A DNA stretch of 40,631 nt, from the NCBI GenBank assembly GCA_963204705.1, contig CAUJHL010000097.1, positions 1 to 40,631 of the forward strand, read 5' to 3'. Of this stretch, positions 8,896 through 17,022 are shown one piece after another. How positions within the stretch are numbered: position 1 is the first letter of the stretch; every line of letters begins with the position of its first letter. The translations under genes and the position numbers were made by a program. This DNA comes from Pseudomonadota bacterium (GTDB lineage: Bacteria; Pseudomonadota; Gammaproteobacteria; Pseudomonadales; Moraxellaceae). The notes under the pieces were generated by a model. It searched no databases. It saw only the letters and a list, made by a program, of their open reading frames with translations, and was not told where the DNA came from.

Positions 8896-9405
8896 ATGAA
8901 ACCGTCAGCCAGCATTATCACTCCTGAAACTGCATTTGCCCATCGTCTGCTCATGCTCAGCGCTTGCCTTCTGGTGACTGTGAACAGTCACGCTGTAATG
9001 CCCATGAGTGACGAAGAGCTGGATCAGCGCTATTTATCGCCGGCTAATGGCGTGGTACTGATCGTCAAGCCAAGTGAGGGTGAGCTGAACGCCTCCCGTG
9101 ACCCTTGGCGTGCAGTAGAAGCCCTTAACCGTACCAATCAGGTGGTGGCCTACAGTGGCTGGCAGTATCTGTCTCCCTCCTCAGGGGAGCTTACCAAGCA
9201 AGCCACCCTGTTTCAGCAACTGACCTCCTCCGTGATCGGCGAAGAACGTATCAGCTACCGGTTTGCAGGCAATCTGCAGGATATTTATTCGATCGCCGAA
9301 GACACCAATTTCAGCTTTTATAACAATGACGTTGAAATCCAGGGCATGACCCGTAATCTGGAGTTGGAAGTGGGGTACTATCGTACCCGCCAACAATCCT
9401 TCTAA
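8896..9405 (+). CDS. Small exported protein of unknown function
   Basis: The protein has 169 residues from ATG 8896. It has a signal-peptide-like N-terminus: a weakly basic start, the hydrophobic core LLMLSACLLVTV (about 19-30) and a likely cleavage after NSHA. The mature part begins VMPMSDEELDQRYLSPANG and has no membrane segment or cysteine, so it is probably periplasmic or secreted. I recognise no family. The opening MSDEELDQ loosely recalls the MTDxEL start of some exported Acinetobacter proteins; that is a weak resemblance only. In-frame starts at 8824 (TTG) and 8836 (ATG) would place a hydrophilic stretch before the signal. A terminator follows at 9498-9526, so the gene seems to be its own unit. 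Confidence 0.65.
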   Translation: MKPSASIITPETAFAHRLLMLSACLLVTVNSHAVMPMSDEELDQRYLSPANGVVLIVKPSEGELNASRDPWRAVEALNRTNQVVAYSGWQYLSPSSGELTKQATLFQQLTSSVIGEERISYRFAGNLQDIYSIAEDTNFSFYNNDVEIQGMTRNLELEVGYYRTRQQSF

Positions 9406-9497
9406 AATCATTCTAATAAACACACTGTATGGGTTCAGGGTTGATACGGGCGATTGGACCTTTGGGGCAGTATCACGCAGTGTGCAAGCTAACATTC

Positions 9498-9526
9498 AGG
9501 GTGGCGCCAGCTGCCCTTTATTTTTT
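9498..9526 (+). terminator. Rho-independent terminator after the exported-protein gene
   Basis: AGGGTGGC (9498-9505) pairs with GCTGCCCT (9510-9517), with two G-T wobbles, around a GCCA loop, and is followed by TTATTTTTT. It lies 93 bases after the exported-protein stop and upstream of rimI, so rimI probably has a separate promoter. Confidence 0.7.
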
Positions 9527-9613
9527 AAACTCCAGTAAAACCACACAACGCATTGCCGGGTCATTATTTCTGATTAATTTCAAAGCAATTGCAGGTACAG
9601 GTAATCATTTCTT

Positions 9614-10063
9614 ATGACTGTGCATACTCGCCCGCTCAGGACACAGGATCTTTTGGCGGTGGCGGCACTTGATCGCGAGCTGCAATATCAGCCATGGTCA
9701 GCAACTCAATTCGCCGACTGCCTGCAACCGCATTATGTGTCTCGGGTACTGACAGACGCAGAGCGCGTCATTGGATTTTGCATTCTGCAGCCGGTACTGG
9801 ATGAGGCCAATCTGTTACTTATGGGCATTGCCACAGGCTATCAGTCACAAGGACTGGGGAAAAAGTTATTAACAGCCAGCCTGCAGGCATTGCCTGAAAC
9901 GATTACTACGGTATTTCTGGAAGTGCGTGAATCGAACGTACGAGCCATCCATCTGTATGAATCACAAGGTTTTCATCGGATCGGCATTCGGCCAAAGTAT
10001 TACCCGTCACGGCAAGGGCGGGAAGATGCGGTGTTAATGGCACAGACCCTGCGAATTGCCTGA
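9614..10063 (+). CDS. rimI: [Ribosomal protein bS18]-alanine N-acetyltransferase RimI
   Basis: RimI acetylates the N-terminal alanine of ribosomal protein S18 using acetyl-CoA in the cytoplasm. The single GNAT domain of 149 residues has the CoA loop at GYQSQGLGKKLL (75-86). The residues known to be catalytic in enterobacterial RimI fall at the same positions here: Glu103 in FLEVRESN and Tyr115 in HLYESQGF. The C-terminal KYYPSRQGREDAVLM is also typical. No strong ribosome-binding site precedes ATG 9614, and an AT-rich stretch lies upstream. The gene sits directly before rpsJ with a 200-base gap that carries a promoter candidate, so it may be transcribed apart from the S10 operon or read through into it. 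Confidence 0.88.
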   Translation: MTVHTRPLRTQDLLAVAALDRELQYQPWSATQFADCLQPHYVSRVLTDAERVIGFCILQPVLDEANLLLMGIATGYQSQGLGKKLLTASLQALPETITTVFLEVRESNVRAIHLYESQGFHRIGIRPKYYPSRQGREDAVLMAQTLRIA

Positions 10064-10081
10064 AATAGCTGTGTGTATGCC

Positions 10082-10110
10082 TTGCAATTGAAGCCGTATC
10101 CGCATAGACT
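10082..10110 (+). promoter_or_regulatory. Candidate S10 operon promoter
   Basis: TTGCAA (10082-10087), a 17-base spacer and TAGACT (10105-10110) lie about 150 bases upstream of rpsJ. Each hexamer matches the sigma-70 consensus at four of six positions. The spc-operon candidate at 15369-15397 has the same -10, the same spacer length and a -35 differing at one base, which strengthens both. Confidence 0.45.
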
Positions 10111-10227
10111 ACGCATCTTCGAAAAAGCCTCAGTCCGCGGTACACAGTGGATTGACGCTCACAGTCAGGGCATCGTTCCTGACATTGATGATAGCACTGC
10201 CTTCGCTGGCCACTCTGTGGACTGTGC

Positions 10228-10246
10228 GAGGGCGGCCCTTATTTTT
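10228..10246 (+). promoter_or_regulatory. Short terminator-like hairpin in the rpsJ leader
   Basis: AGGG (10229-10232), loop CGG, then CCCT (10236-10239), is followed by TATTTTT, ending about 17 bases before the rpsJ start. In E. coli the S10 leader carries a U-rich attenuator controlled by L4. This hairpin sits in the corresponding place but has only a four-pair stem, so the role is uncertain. Confidence 0.3.
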
Positions 10247-10263
10247 GGCTTGGAGTTACTGGT

Positions 10264-10575
10264 ATGGCTAACCAGAGAATTCGCATTCGCCTGAAGTCCT
10301 TTGATCATCGTCTGATCGATCAATCGGCACAGGAGATTGTAGAGACCGCCAAGCGCACCGGCGCCCAGGTATGTGGCCCGATTCCGATGCCTACCCGCAT
10401 CGAGCGCTTTAACGTTCTCACCTCACCGCATGTCAACAAGGATGCGCGTGATCAGTACGAGATCCGTACCCACAAACGCCTGGTCGATATCGTTCAGCCT
10501 ACCGACAAAACTGTCGATGCGCTGATGAAGCTGGACCTCGCTGCTGGCGTCGACGTACAGATCGCTTTGGGATAA
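10264..10575 (+). CDS. rpsJ: 30S ribosomal protein S10
   Basis: S10 (uS10) belongs to the 30S head and, as NusE, joins the antitermination complex that links RNA polymerase to the leading ribosome. The 103 residues match the family throughout: [15 protein letters not shown] at the start, [14 protein letters not shown] in the extended loop and [10 protein letters not shown] near the end. GGAG lies 8 bases before ATG 10264. It is the first gene of the S10 operon, followed after 53 bases by rplC. The 200-base leader upstream carries a promoter candidate and a terminator-like hairpin. Confidence 0.98.
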   Translation: MANQRIRIRLKSFDHRLIDQSAQEIVETAKRTGAQVCGPIPMPTRIERFNVLTSPHVNKDARDQYEIRTHKRLVDIVQPTDKTVDALMKLDLAAGVDVQIALG

Positions 10576-10628
10576 CTGGTTTGGAGAGTGGCGTGTCCGC
10601 TCTCTAGTTCAATAAGAGGTTTACACAA

Positions 10629-11267
10629 ATGGCTATTGGTCTAGTCGGTCGCAAGTGCGGTATGACCCGTGTCTTCACAGAAGCCGGCGTCTCCGTGCCA
10701 GTGACCGTGATCGAAGTCGATCCAAATCGGATTACTCAGATCAAAACCCTCGAGTCGGATGGCTATCAGGCAATCCAGATTACGACGGGCGAGCGTCGCG
10801 AATCCCGTGTGACATCCGCCATGAAAGGCCATTTTGCGAAAGCAGGTGTTGCGGCTGGCCGTGGTGTCTGGGAATTTCGTGCCAGCGAGAGCGACCTTGA
10901 AGGTCGTGCAGTCGGTGCCAGTATTGGTGTTGATCTGTTCACCGTTGGGCAGGCTGTTGATGTCACTGGTCAGAGCAAGGGTAAAGGGTTTCAGGGTGGC
11001 GTAAAGCGCTGGAACTTCCGTACTCAGGATGCGACCCACGGTAACTCCGTATCGCACCGTGTACACGGCTCTACCGGTCAAAACCAGACTCCAGGTCGGG
11101 TTTTCAAAGGTAAAAAAATGGCCGGTCATCTGGGTGATGAGCGCGTAACGATTCAGGGTCTGGAAGTTGTTTCCATCGACGCTGAGCGTAATGTGCTGGT
11201 TGTCAAGGGTGCCGTACCTGGCTCCATTGGTGGTGACGTCATCGTACGTCCATCAGTCAAAGCCTGA
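10629..11267 (+). CDS. rplC: 50S ribosomal protein L3
   Basis: L3 (uL3) is an early assembly protein whose long loop reaches the peptidyl-transferase centre. The 212 residues include the loop [17 protein letters not shown] (about 150-166), which contains the glutamine methylated by PrmB in E. coli. The central [20 protein letters not shown] (120-139) is also diagnostic. AAGAGG upstream of ATG 10629 serves as ribosome-binding site. rplD follows after 10 bases. Confidence 0.98.
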   Translation: MAIGLVGRKCGMTRVFTEAGVSVPVTVIEVDPNRITQIKTLESDGYQAIQITTGERRESRVTSAMKGHFAKAGVAAGRGVWEFRASESDLEGRAVGASIGVDLFTVGQAVDVTGQSKGKGFQGGVKRWNFRTQDATHGNSVSHRVHGSTGQNQTPGRVFKGKKMAGHLGDERVTIQGLEVVSIDAERNVLVVKGAVPGSIGGDVIVRPSVKA

Positions 11268-11277
11268 GGAAAATAAC

Positions 11278-11880
11278 GTGAATCTGAAGACTGTTTCCGG
11301 TGCAGCGATTGAGCTGTCCGACGTTGCCTTCGGCAGAGAATTTAACGAAGCCCTGGTGCATCAGGTAGTGGTTGCTTATCTGTCTGGCGGTCGCCAGGGC
11401 AGCAAAGCACAAAAATCACGCGCTGATGTCAGTGGCGGCGGCAAAAAGCCTTTTAAGCAAAAGGGTACAGGCCGTGCGCGTGCGGGTTCGATTCGTAGCC
11501 CGATCTGGCGTGGTGGCGGTAAAACCTTCGCAGCTCGTCCACAGGACTGGGCTCAGAAAGTAAACCGCAAAATGTATCGCGGAGCCATGCAGTGCATTCT
11601 GGCTGAGCTGGTTCGTCAGGAGCGTCTGGTACTGGTTGAGGAGATCGGTGTTACCGCTCCCAAAACCAAAGAGCTGCTGGTTCGCCTGACCGAGCTGAAT
11701 GCGACCCGTGCGCTGATCATTACCGATGCTGTTGATGAAAATCTGTATCTGGCTGCCCGCAACCTGCCACACGTTGAAGTGGTGGATAGCAAGGCAGTCG
11801 ATCCAGTGAGCCTGATTGCTTACGAAAAAGTGATCATGTCGGTTTCTGCAGCTAAGCAATTAGAGGTTGAACTGGGATGA
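11278..11880 (+). CDS. rplD: 50S ribosomal protein L4
   Basis: L4 (uL4) lines the exit tunnel and in enterobacteria represses its own S10 operon by acting on the rpsJ leader. The 200 residues carry the tunnel loop [20 protein letters not shown] and the core [11 protein letters not shown]. The start is GTG 11278, chosen because GAGGA lies 7 bases upstream and the protein then begins with the family's usual NLKTVSG strand. The same frame is open further upstream inside rplC, but that extension is not real. The stop overlaps the rplW start (ATGA, 11877-11880), indicating coupled translation. Confidence 0.97.
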   Translation: MNLKTVSGAAIELSDVAFGREFNEALVHQVVVAYLSGGRQGSKAQKSRADVSGGGKKPFKQKGTGRARAGSIRSPIWRGGGKTFAARPQDWAQKVNRKMYRGAMQCILAELVRQERLVLVEEIGVTAPKTKELLVRLTELNATRALIITDAVDENLYLAARNLPHVEVVDSKAVDPVSLIAYEKVIMSVSAAKQLEVELG

Positions 11881-12209
11881 ACAACGAACGTCTGTATCAG
11901 ATCCTTCTCGGACCGGTTTATTCCGAAAAGGCACAAGTGCTCGGTGACAAGCTGGGTGTCCAGACCTTTAAGGTCGCACCTACCGCTACCAAGCGCGAAA
12001 TCAAACTGGCAGTTGAAAAGCTGTTCGGTGCCGAAGTTGTTGCAGTAAATACTGTTAACGTCAAAGGCAAAACCAAACGTTTTGGCAAGACGATGGGCCG
12101 CCGCTCAGACGTCAAAAAAGCGTACGTCACCCTGAAGGCTGGCCAGGATGTAGAAATGGCTGACCTGGGCGAAACCGCTGCTGACAATTCAAGCAGCTCA
12201 GCGGAATAA
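11877..12209 (+). CDS. rplW: 50S ribosomal protein L23
   Basis: L23 (uL23) sits at the tunnel exit and is the docking site for trigger factor and SRP. It has [19 protein letters not shown] at the N-terminus and the 23S-binding loop [17 protein letters not shown]. The length is 110 residues against about 100 in E. coli. The extra part is an acidic, serine-rich tail ([15 protein letters not shown]) that should project from the globular domain. It is coupled to rplD by a 4-base overlap and followed after 11 bases by rplB. Confidence 0.97.
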   Translation: MNNERLYQILLGPVYSEKAQVLGDKLGVQTFKVAPTATKREIKLAVEKLFGAEVVAVNTVNVKGKTKRFGKTMGRRSDVKKAYVTLKAGQDVEMADLGETAADNSSSSAE

Positions 12210-12220
12210 GGACGAGAAAG

Positions 12221-13045
12221 ATGCCTATCGTAAAATGTAAACCGACGTCCCCCGGACGCCGATTTGTCGAGAAAGTCGTACATCCGCACTTGCATAAGGG
12301 TCGCCCAGTTGCAGCCCTGACCGAAAGCAAGAAAAAGTCGGGTGGCCGTAACAATAATGGCCACATCACCACACGTCACGTGGGTGGTGGTCATAAACAA
12401 CTGTACCGTCTGGTGGACTTCAAGCGTACCAAGGATGGCATTCCAGCCACTGTTGAGCGCATTGAATACGATCCTAACCGTACGGCACACATTGCCCTGC
12501 TGAAATACGCCGATGGCGAGCGTCGCTACATCATTGCGCCTAAAGGTGTGATGGCTGGCGATACCGTACAGTCTGGCGATGATGCTCCAATCCGTGCGGG
12601 TAACTGCTTGCCTCTGCGCAACATGCCACTCGGTTCGACATTGCACTGTGTAGAGATGAAAATCGGCAAAGGCGCCCAGCTGGCTCGTTCCGCTGGTACT
12701 TCCGTGCAATTGCTCGGTCGTGACGGTAGCTACGCCATTGTACGCCTGCGTTCCGGTGAAACCCGCAAGATTCACATTGAGTGCCGTGCAGTACTGGGTG
12801 AAGTGTCCAACTCCGAAAACAACCTGCGTTCACTGGGTAAAGCTGGCGCCAGCCGCTGGCGTGGTGTTCGTCCTACCGTTCGCGGTATGGCGATGAACCC
12901 GGTCGATCACCCAATGGGTGGTGGTGAAGGTCGTAATAAGGGATGTCATCCTGTTTCTCCATGGGGACAGAAGGCCAAAGGCCAGAAGACCCGGAGCAAC
13001 AAGCGTACCTCCAACATGATCGTTCGCGATCGTCGTGTCAAATAA
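12221..13045 (+). CDS. rplB: 50S ribosomal protein L2
   Basis: L2 (uL2) supports subunit association and the peptidyl-transferase region. The 274 residues follow the family from [15 protein letters not shown] to the C-terminal KTRSNKRT. The C-terminal loop reads [10 protein letters not shown] (encoded near 12902-12931). The histidine known as H229 in E. coli is kept, but the residue two places on, normally histidine (DHPHGGGEG), is methionine here; the ATG codon is clear in the DNA. GGACGAGA upstream serves as ribosome-binding site. The C-terminus DRRVK resembles that of Acinetobacter L2 as I recall it. Confidence 0.98.
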   Translation: MPIVKCKPTSPGRRFVEKVVHPHLHKGRPVAALTESKKKSGGRNNNGHITTRHVGGGHKQLYRLVDFKRTKDGIPATVERIEYDPNRTAHIALLKYADGERRYIIAPKGVMAGDTVQSGDDAPIRAGNCLPLRNMPLGSTLHCVEMKIGKGAQLARSAGTSVQLLGRDGSYAIVRLRSGETRKIHIECRAVLGEVSNSENNLRSLGKAGASRWRGVRPTVRGMAMNPVDHPMGGGEGRNKGCHPVSPWGQKAKGQKTRSNKRTSNMIVRDRRVK

Positions 13046-13057
13046 AGGAGTTTGACT

Positions 13058-13333
13058 GTGCCTCGTTCACTGAAAAAAGGCCCCTTCGTCGACGCGCACC
13101 TGTTTGCCAAAGTGGAAGCTGCTGTAGCAGCCAACTCACGCAAACCGATCAAGACCTGGTCACGCCGTTCGATGATCCTGCCGGATATGGTCGGTCTGAC
13201 CATTTCTGTACATAACGGTCGCAACCATGTACCAGTCATTGTGACTGAGCATATGGTCGGCCATAAACTCGGCGAATTCGCGCCAACCCGTACCTATCGT
13301 GGTCACGGTGTTGACAAGAAATCCAAACGCTAA
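13058..13333 (+). CDS. rpsS: 30S ribosomal protein S19
   Basis: S19 (uS19) forms a complex with S13 in the 30S head near the A site. The protein begins [11 protein letters not shown], the family signature, when started at GTG 13058. AAAGGAG (13044-13050) is correctly spaced for that codon and overlaps the rplB stop. A TTG two codons earlier is rejected. The C-terminal part [11 protein letters not shown] is typical. The length is 91 residues. The rplV start follows 10 bases after the stop. Confidence 0.97.
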   Translation: MPRSLKKGPFVDAHLFAKVEAAVAANSRKPIKTWSRRSMILPDMVGLTISVHNGRNHVPVIVTEHMVGHKLGEFAPTRTYRGHGVDKKSKR

Positions 13334-13343
13334 GGTGCTCAAA

Positions 13344-13673
13344 ATGGAAGTAACTGCCAAATTGCGCGGTGCCGCCATCTCGGCCCAAAAAGTCCGCCTG
13401 GTCGCAGACCTGGTTCGCGGCAAGCCGGTTGGACGCGCTCTGGATATCCTGACATTCAGCAATAAAAAGGCTGCAGTACTGGTAAAAAAATGCCTCGAAT
13501 CTGCGATTGCCAATGCTGAACACAACAACAGCCTTGATGTCGATGACCTCAAAGTGTCCACCATCTACGTCGATGAAGGCATCACCCTGAAGCGCATTCT
13601 GCCACGTGCCAAAGGCCGTGCGGATCGTATCAGCAAACGTACATGCCACATCACCGTTAAGGTAGGGGTCTGA
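13344..13673 (+). CDS. rplV: 50S ribosomal protein L22
   Basis: L22 (uL22) lines the exit tunnel with a long beta-hairpin where macrolide-resistance and stalling mutations occur. The 109 residues include [17 protein letters not shown] and the hairpin [23 protein letters not shown] 13344 is preferred over upstream in-frame codons that lie inside rpsS, because the family begins MEV-A-LR. TAAGGTG serves as ribosome-binding site. Only one base separates the stop from the rpsC start. Confidence 0.97.
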   Translation: MEVTAKLRGAAISAQKVRLVADLVRGKPVGRALDILTFSNKKAAVLVKKCLESAIANAEHNNSLDVDDLKVSTIYVDEGITLKRILPRAKGRADRISKRTCHITVKVGV

Positions 13674-13674
13674 T

Positions 13675-14478
13675 ATGGGTCAGAAAGTTCATCCGATTGG
13701 TATTCGCCTGGGTGTGATCAAGCGTCACAATGCCAACTGGTATGCCAATCCACGTCATTATGCCGAATACTTGCTGAAAGACCTTCAGGTCCGTGAATTT
13801 CTGCAAAAGAAACTCAAATCAGCCAGTGTCAGCAAAATTCTGATCGAGCGTCCTACCGGAGCTGCCCGTGTCACGATTTCCACGGCTCGTCCTGGTATCG
13901 TCATCGGCAAGAAAGGCGAGGATATCGAAAAGCTGCAGGCCGAGCTCACCAAAATCATGGGTGTGCCAGCCAACGTTAACATTCATGAAATCGACCGTCC
14001 GGATCTGGATGCAACTCTGGTTGCTGAGGGCATTGCCCAGCAGCTGGAAAAGCGTGTTATGTTCCGTCGTGCGATGAAGCGTGCTGTTCAGAACTCTATG
14101 CGTGCCGGTGCCAAAGGCATCAAAGTTGAAGTGTCTGGCCGTCTGGGTGGTGCTGAAATTGCCCGTACCGAATGGTATCGCGAAGGCCGTGTGCCATTGC
14201 ATACCCTGCGTGCGGACATTGACTACGCAACGGCTCGTGCAGAAACCACTTACGGAACCATCGGCGTTAAAGTCTGGATTTTCCGTGGTGAGATTCTGGG
14301 TGGCATGAAGCAAGTCATGAATCCTGCACCAGCAGAAGAAGGACGTCCAGCCAAGCGCCGTACCGGTGGTCGTGATGATCGTCGTGGCGAAGGCCGTGAT
14401 GACCGTCGTGGCGAAGGTCGTGACGAACGCCGCCCACGCGGTGAAGGTCGTGGCCGTCAGGCTGACAAAGGGGAATAA
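13675..14478 (+). CDS. rpsC: 30S ribosomal protein S3 with a repetitive C-terminal tail
   Basis: S3 (uS3) lies at the mRNA entry tunnel and contributes to helicase activity. The N-terminal part begins [14 protein letters not shown], and the KH domain shows [14 protein letters not shown] (about 75-88). The C-terminal domain has [23 protein letters not shown] split across its usual core. The length is 267 residues against 233 in E. coli. The surplus is a charged tail with repeated RDDRRGEGR units encoded by 24-bp tandem repeats (14371-14418 plus a partial copy). The tail should extend from the 30S surface. rplP follows after 3 bases. Confidence 0.98.
   Translation: MGQKVHPIGIRLGVIKRHNANWYANPRHYAEYLLKDLQVREFLQKKLKSASVSKILIERPTGAARVTISTARPGIVIGKKGEDIEKLQAELTKIMGVPANVNIHEIDRPDLDATLVAEGIAQQLEKRVMFRRAMKRAVQNSMRAGAKGIKVEVSGRLGGAEIARTEWYREGRVPLHTLRADIDYATARAETTYGTIGVKVWIFRGEILGGMKQVMNPAPAEEGRPAKRRTGGRDDRRGEGRDDRRGEGRDERRPRGEGRGRQADKGE
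14371..14432 (+). repeat. 24-bp tandem repeats in the 3' end of rpsC
   Basis: Two almost identical 24-base units (14371-14394 and 14395-14418) and a partial third encode RDDRRGEG. They differ at two third-codon positions, so the reading frame is under selection. The array accounts for most of the extra length of S3. Confidence 0.85.
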
Positions 14479-14481
14479 ACC

Positions 14482-14895
14482 ATGTTGCAACCAAAACGTA
14501 CCAAGTTTCGCAAGGTGCACAAAGGCCGCAACACCGGTCTTGCCCACCGCGGCAGCACGGTAGCCTTTGGTAGTATGGCACTGAAATCGATTGAGCGTGG
14601 CCGTATCACTGCCCGTCAGATCGAAGCAGCCCGTCGTACCATTAGCCGTCGCGTGAAGCGTGGCGGTAAAATCTGGATTCGCGTATTTCCAGACAAGCCG
14701 ATCACCGAAAAGCCTCTGGAAGTCCGGATGGGTAACGGTAAAGGTAACGTCGAGTACTGGGTATGCGAAATCCAGCCTGGCAAAATCCTGTATGAAATCG
14801 AAGGGGTTTCAGAAGAGTTGGCGCGCGAGGCATTTACCCTTGCTGCTGCCAAGCTTCCGTTCAAAACCACTATCGTGATGCGGACGGTAATGTAA
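14482..14895 (+). CDS. rplP: 50S ribosomal protein L16
   Basis: L16 (uL16) joins late in 50S assembly and contacts A-site tRNA. The 137 residues match throughout: [17 protein letters not shown] at the start, [18 protein letters not shown] in the middle and [13 protein letters not shown] near the end. It starts 3 bases after rpsC and overlaps the rpmC start by one base (TAATG). Confidence 0.98.
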   Translation: MLQPKRTKFRKVHKGRNTGLAHRGSTVAFGSMALKSIERGRITARQIEAARRTISRRVKRGGKIWIRVFPDKPITEKPLEVRMGNGKGNVEYWVCEIQPGKILYEIEGVSEELAREAFTLAAAKLPFKTTIVMRTVM

Positions 14896-15092
14896 TGAAC
14901 TCGAAAGAACTACGTGAAAAGTCAGTAGAAGAGCTGCAAGCCGCACTGGATGAGCAACAGCTTAACCAGTTCCGCTTGCGCATGGCGAAAGCTACTGGTC
15001 AGCTGGGCAAAACTCATGAGGTTCAGGTTGCGCGCAAATCCATCGCTCGCATTAAGACTATCCTCACTGAAAAACAGGGGAATGGCTCATGA
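14895..15092 (+). CDS. rpmC: 50S ribosomal protein L29
   Basis: L29 (uL29) is a small two-helix protein near the tunnel exit. The 65 residues include [15 protein letters not shown] and the family core [13 protein letters not shown]. The start overlaps the rplP stop by one base and its stop overlaps the rpsQ start by four (ATGA), so the three genes are translationally coupled. Confidence 0.96.
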   Translation: MNSKELREKSVEELQAALDEQQLNQFRLRMAKATGQLGKTHEVQVARKSIARIKTILTEKQGNGS

Positions 15093-15364
15093 CGGAAGTC
15101 AATGCTACCGAAAAGACGCAGCGTGTACTGACCGGTAAAGTCGTCAGCGACAAAATGGACAAATCCATTGTTGTTCTGATTGAACGCCGCATCAAGCACC
15201 CGGTGTACGGCAAAATGATTCGCCGTTCTACCAAACTGCATGCCCATGATGAAAACAATGTTTGCAAACAAGGCGACGTTGTCACCATCAAAGAGTGTCG
15301 TCCTATTTCCAAAACCAAAGCCTGGACTTTGGTGGAAGTGGTAGAGGCTGCAGGGCAAAACTAA
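15089..15364 (+). CDS. rpsQ: 30S ribosomal protein S17
   Basis: S17 (uS17) binds 16S rRNA early in 30S assembly. The 91 residues carry [19 protein letters not shown] and the signature [16 protein letters not shown]. It overlaps rpmC by four bases. It is the last gene of the S10 operon; an 81-base gap with a promoter candidate separates it from rplN. Confidence 0.97.
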   Translation: MTEVNATEKTQRVLTGKVVSDKMDKSIVVLIERRIKHPVYGKMIRRSTKLHAHDENNVCKQGDVVTIKECRPISKTKAWTLVEVVEAAGQN

Positions 15365-15368
15365 CACA

Positions 15369-15397
15369 TTGCATCATCGTGCTAATTCGGATAGACT
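15369..15397 (+). promoter_or_regulatory. Candidate spc operon promoter
   Basis: TTGCAT (15369-15374), 17 bases, then TAGACT (15392-15397) lie in the only sizeable gap of the S10-spc junction, 48 bases before the rplN start. The -10 and spacer length are the same as in the S10 candidate at 10082-10110. A GC-rich TTCGCGC follows the -10. Confidence 0.5.
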
Positions 15398-15445
15398 TTC
15401 GCGCTTTCCGGATTGGCCGATGATGCTCGGTTTTGGAGTAGGGCA

Positions 15446-15814
15446 ATGATTCAAACCGAAACGATGCTCGACGTGGCAGACAACAGCGGTGCCCGCCGTG
15501 TTCAGTGCATTAAAGTACTGGGCGGCTCACATCGTCGTTACGCTTCCGTTGGTGACATTATCAAAGTGACTGTCAAAGAAGCAATTCCGCGCGGTCGTGT
15601 CAAAAAAGGCGACGTCATGAATGCCGTCGTTGTTCGCACGAAATTCGGCATTCGCCGTCCGGATGGATCCCTGATCCGTTTTGATGACAATGCGGCTGTC
15701 CTGTTGAACAACAACAAGGCCCCGATTGCGACCCGTATCTTCGGGCCAGTGACTCGTGAGCTGCGTACTGAACAGTTCATGAAAATCATCTCGCTCGCCC
15801 CTGAAGTTCTGTAA
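15446..15814 (+). CDS. rplN: 50S ribosomal protein L14
   Basis: L14 (uL14) forms intersubunit bridges and is the target of the RsfS silencing factor. The 122 residues begin [20 protein letters not shown] and contain ALAPEVL-like C-terminal SLAPEVL. ATG 15446 has GGAGTAGGG upstream; the longer in-frame extension into the leader is not supported. It is the first gene of the spc operon. rplX follows after 9 bases. Confidence 0.98.
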   Translation: MIQTETMLDVADNSGARRVQCIKVLGGSHRRYASVGDIIKVTVKEAIPRGRVKKGDVMNAVVVRTKFGIRRPDGSLIRFDDNAAVLLNNNKAPIATRIFGPVTRELRTEQFMKIISLAPEVL

Positions 15815-15823
15815 GAGGCAATC

Positions 15824-16144
15824 ATGGCTAAGATTAAAAAAGGTGATCAGGTCGTTGTGATCACTGGCAAGGAAAAGGGCAAACAGGGTACTGTGCTGTC
15901 CGTTACCAATGATCGTGTGAAAGTCGAAGGACTGAACATGGTCAAGAAGCACAAAAAAGCTAACCAGGTAACTGGCGCCGAAGGCGGCATTGTTACCCAG
16001 GAAGCTTCGCTTCATATCTCCAACGTGGCGATTTTTAACGCTGCAACCAGTAAGGCTGACCGTATTGGTTATCAGATTGATGAAAACGGTGTGAAAACAC
16101 GTGTTTACAAGTCAACTGGTGAATCCGTGGCGGTGGCAAAGTAA
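15824..16144 (+). CDS. rplX: 50S ribosomal protein L24
   Basis: L24 (uL24) is one of the two initiator proteins of 50S assembly. It has the KOW motif KKGDQVVVITGKEKGKQGTV near the N-terminus and VEGLNMVKKHKKANQ next. The length of 106 residues is normal. AGAGGC precedes ATG 15824. rplE follows 14 bases after its stop. Confidence 0.97.
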   Translation: MAKIKKGDQVVVITGKEKGKQGTVLSVTNDRVKVEGLNMVKKHKKANQVTGAEGGIVTQEASLHISNVAIFNAATSKADRIGYQIDENGVKTRVYKSTGESVAVAK

Positions 16145-16158
16145 TAGGTTGATTGGCA

Positions 16159-16695
16159 ATGGCCAGATTGAAACAACGTTATAATGACGAACTGAAAGCC
16201 AAGCTGCAAAGCGAGCTGGGCGTGACGAACGTTATGGAAATCCCCCGCATCACCAAAATTACCCTGAACATGGGTGTCGGTGGTGCCTCGCAGGATAAAA
16301 AGCTGCTGGATGGTGCTTTGTCCGATATGCAGTTGATTGCTGGTCAAAAACCAGTAACAACACTGGCTCGCAAGTCGATCGCGGGTTTCAAGATTCGTGA
16401 TGGCTGGCCAATTGGCTGCAAGGTGACCCTGCGTGGTGACCGCATGTACGAATTTCTGGATCGCCTGATTGCCATTACGATTCCCCGTATTCGCGATTTC
16501 CGTGGTTTTTCTGCCAAGTCCTTTGATGGCCGTGGTAACTACTCCATGGGCATCAAGGAACAGATCGTTTTCCCTGAAATCGAATTCGACAAAATTGACC
16601 GAATTCGTGGCATGGACATTACGATCACGACTACCGCCCGTAGTGATGATGAAGGCCGTGCACTGCTGCGCGCTTTCGGCTTCCCATTCAAGTGA
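16159..16695 (+). CDS. rplE: 50S ribosomal protein L5
   Basis: L5 (uL5) binds 5S rRNA in the central protuberance and contacts P-site tRNA. The 178 residues include [31 protein letters not shown] and [13 protein letters not shown] 16159 gives the family N-terminus [10 protein letters not shown]; an in-frame TTG two codons earlier is possible but not needed. rpsN follows after 9 bases. In E. coli the mRNA around rplE binds S8 for feedback control. Confidence 0.98.
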   Translation: MARLKQRYNDELKAKLQSELGVTNVMEIPRITKITLNMGVGGASQDKKLLDGALSDMQLIAGQKPVTTLARKSIAGFKIRDGWPIGCKVTLRGDRMYEFLDRLIAITIPRIRDFRGFSAKSFDGRGNYSMGIKEQIVFPEIEFDKIDRIRGMDITITTTARSDDEGRALLRAFGFPFK

Positions 16696-16704
16696 GACAT
16701 TGAC

Positions 16705-17010
16705 ATGGCAAAACAAAGCATGATCAATCGCGAGCTGAAGCGTGAAAAAACCGTTGCCAAATATGCTGGCAAACGGGAAGCGCTGAAAGCTGTGATCAAT
16801 AATGCCCAGGCCACGGATGAAGAGCGTTTTGAAGCCATGCTGAAATTGCAGGCGCTTCCACGCAATGCTTCCCCTGTGCGTCTGCGTAATCGCTGCGGTC
16901 TGACCGGCCGTCCTCATGGCTACTTCCGTAAGTTCGGCCTGGGACGTAACAAGCTGCGTGAAATGGTAATGCAGGGTGATGTGCCCGGCGTTGTCAAAGC
17001 CAGCTGGTAA
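16705..17010 (+). CDS. rpsN: 30S ribosomal protein S14 (zinc-free form)
   Basis: S14 (uS14) sits in the 30S head. The 101 residues lack the four-cysteine zinc ribbon, so this is the long zinc-independent form typical of Gammaproteobacteria. The C-terminal signature is [20 protein letters not shown] (about 66-85). It starts 9 bases after rplE and ends 12 bases before rpsH. Confidence 0.97.
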   Translation: MAKQSMINRELKREKTVAKYAGKREALKAVINNAQATDEERFEAMLKLQALPRNASPVRLRNRCGLTGRPHGYFRKFGLGRNKLREMVMQGDVPGVVKASW

Positions 17011-17022
17011 GGAGAATACGTC

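Noticed and set aside
9429-9617. Small plus-strand frame between the exported protein and rimI
   Set aside because: It runs through the terminator at 9498-9526, has no ribosome-binding site and resembles no protein.
10073-10294. Plus-strand frame in the rpsJ leader
   Set aside because: It overlaps the candidate promoter and the rpsJ start and has no recognisable content.
11918-12775. 285-residue minus-strand reading frame opposite rplW and rplB
   Set aside because: It is a shadow of two conserved ribosomal genes with low-complexity, unlikely protein content.
13819-14547. 242-residue minus-strand reading frame opposite rpsC
   Set aside because: It is a shadow frame; its threonine-rich stretch is the complement of the S3 repeat tail.
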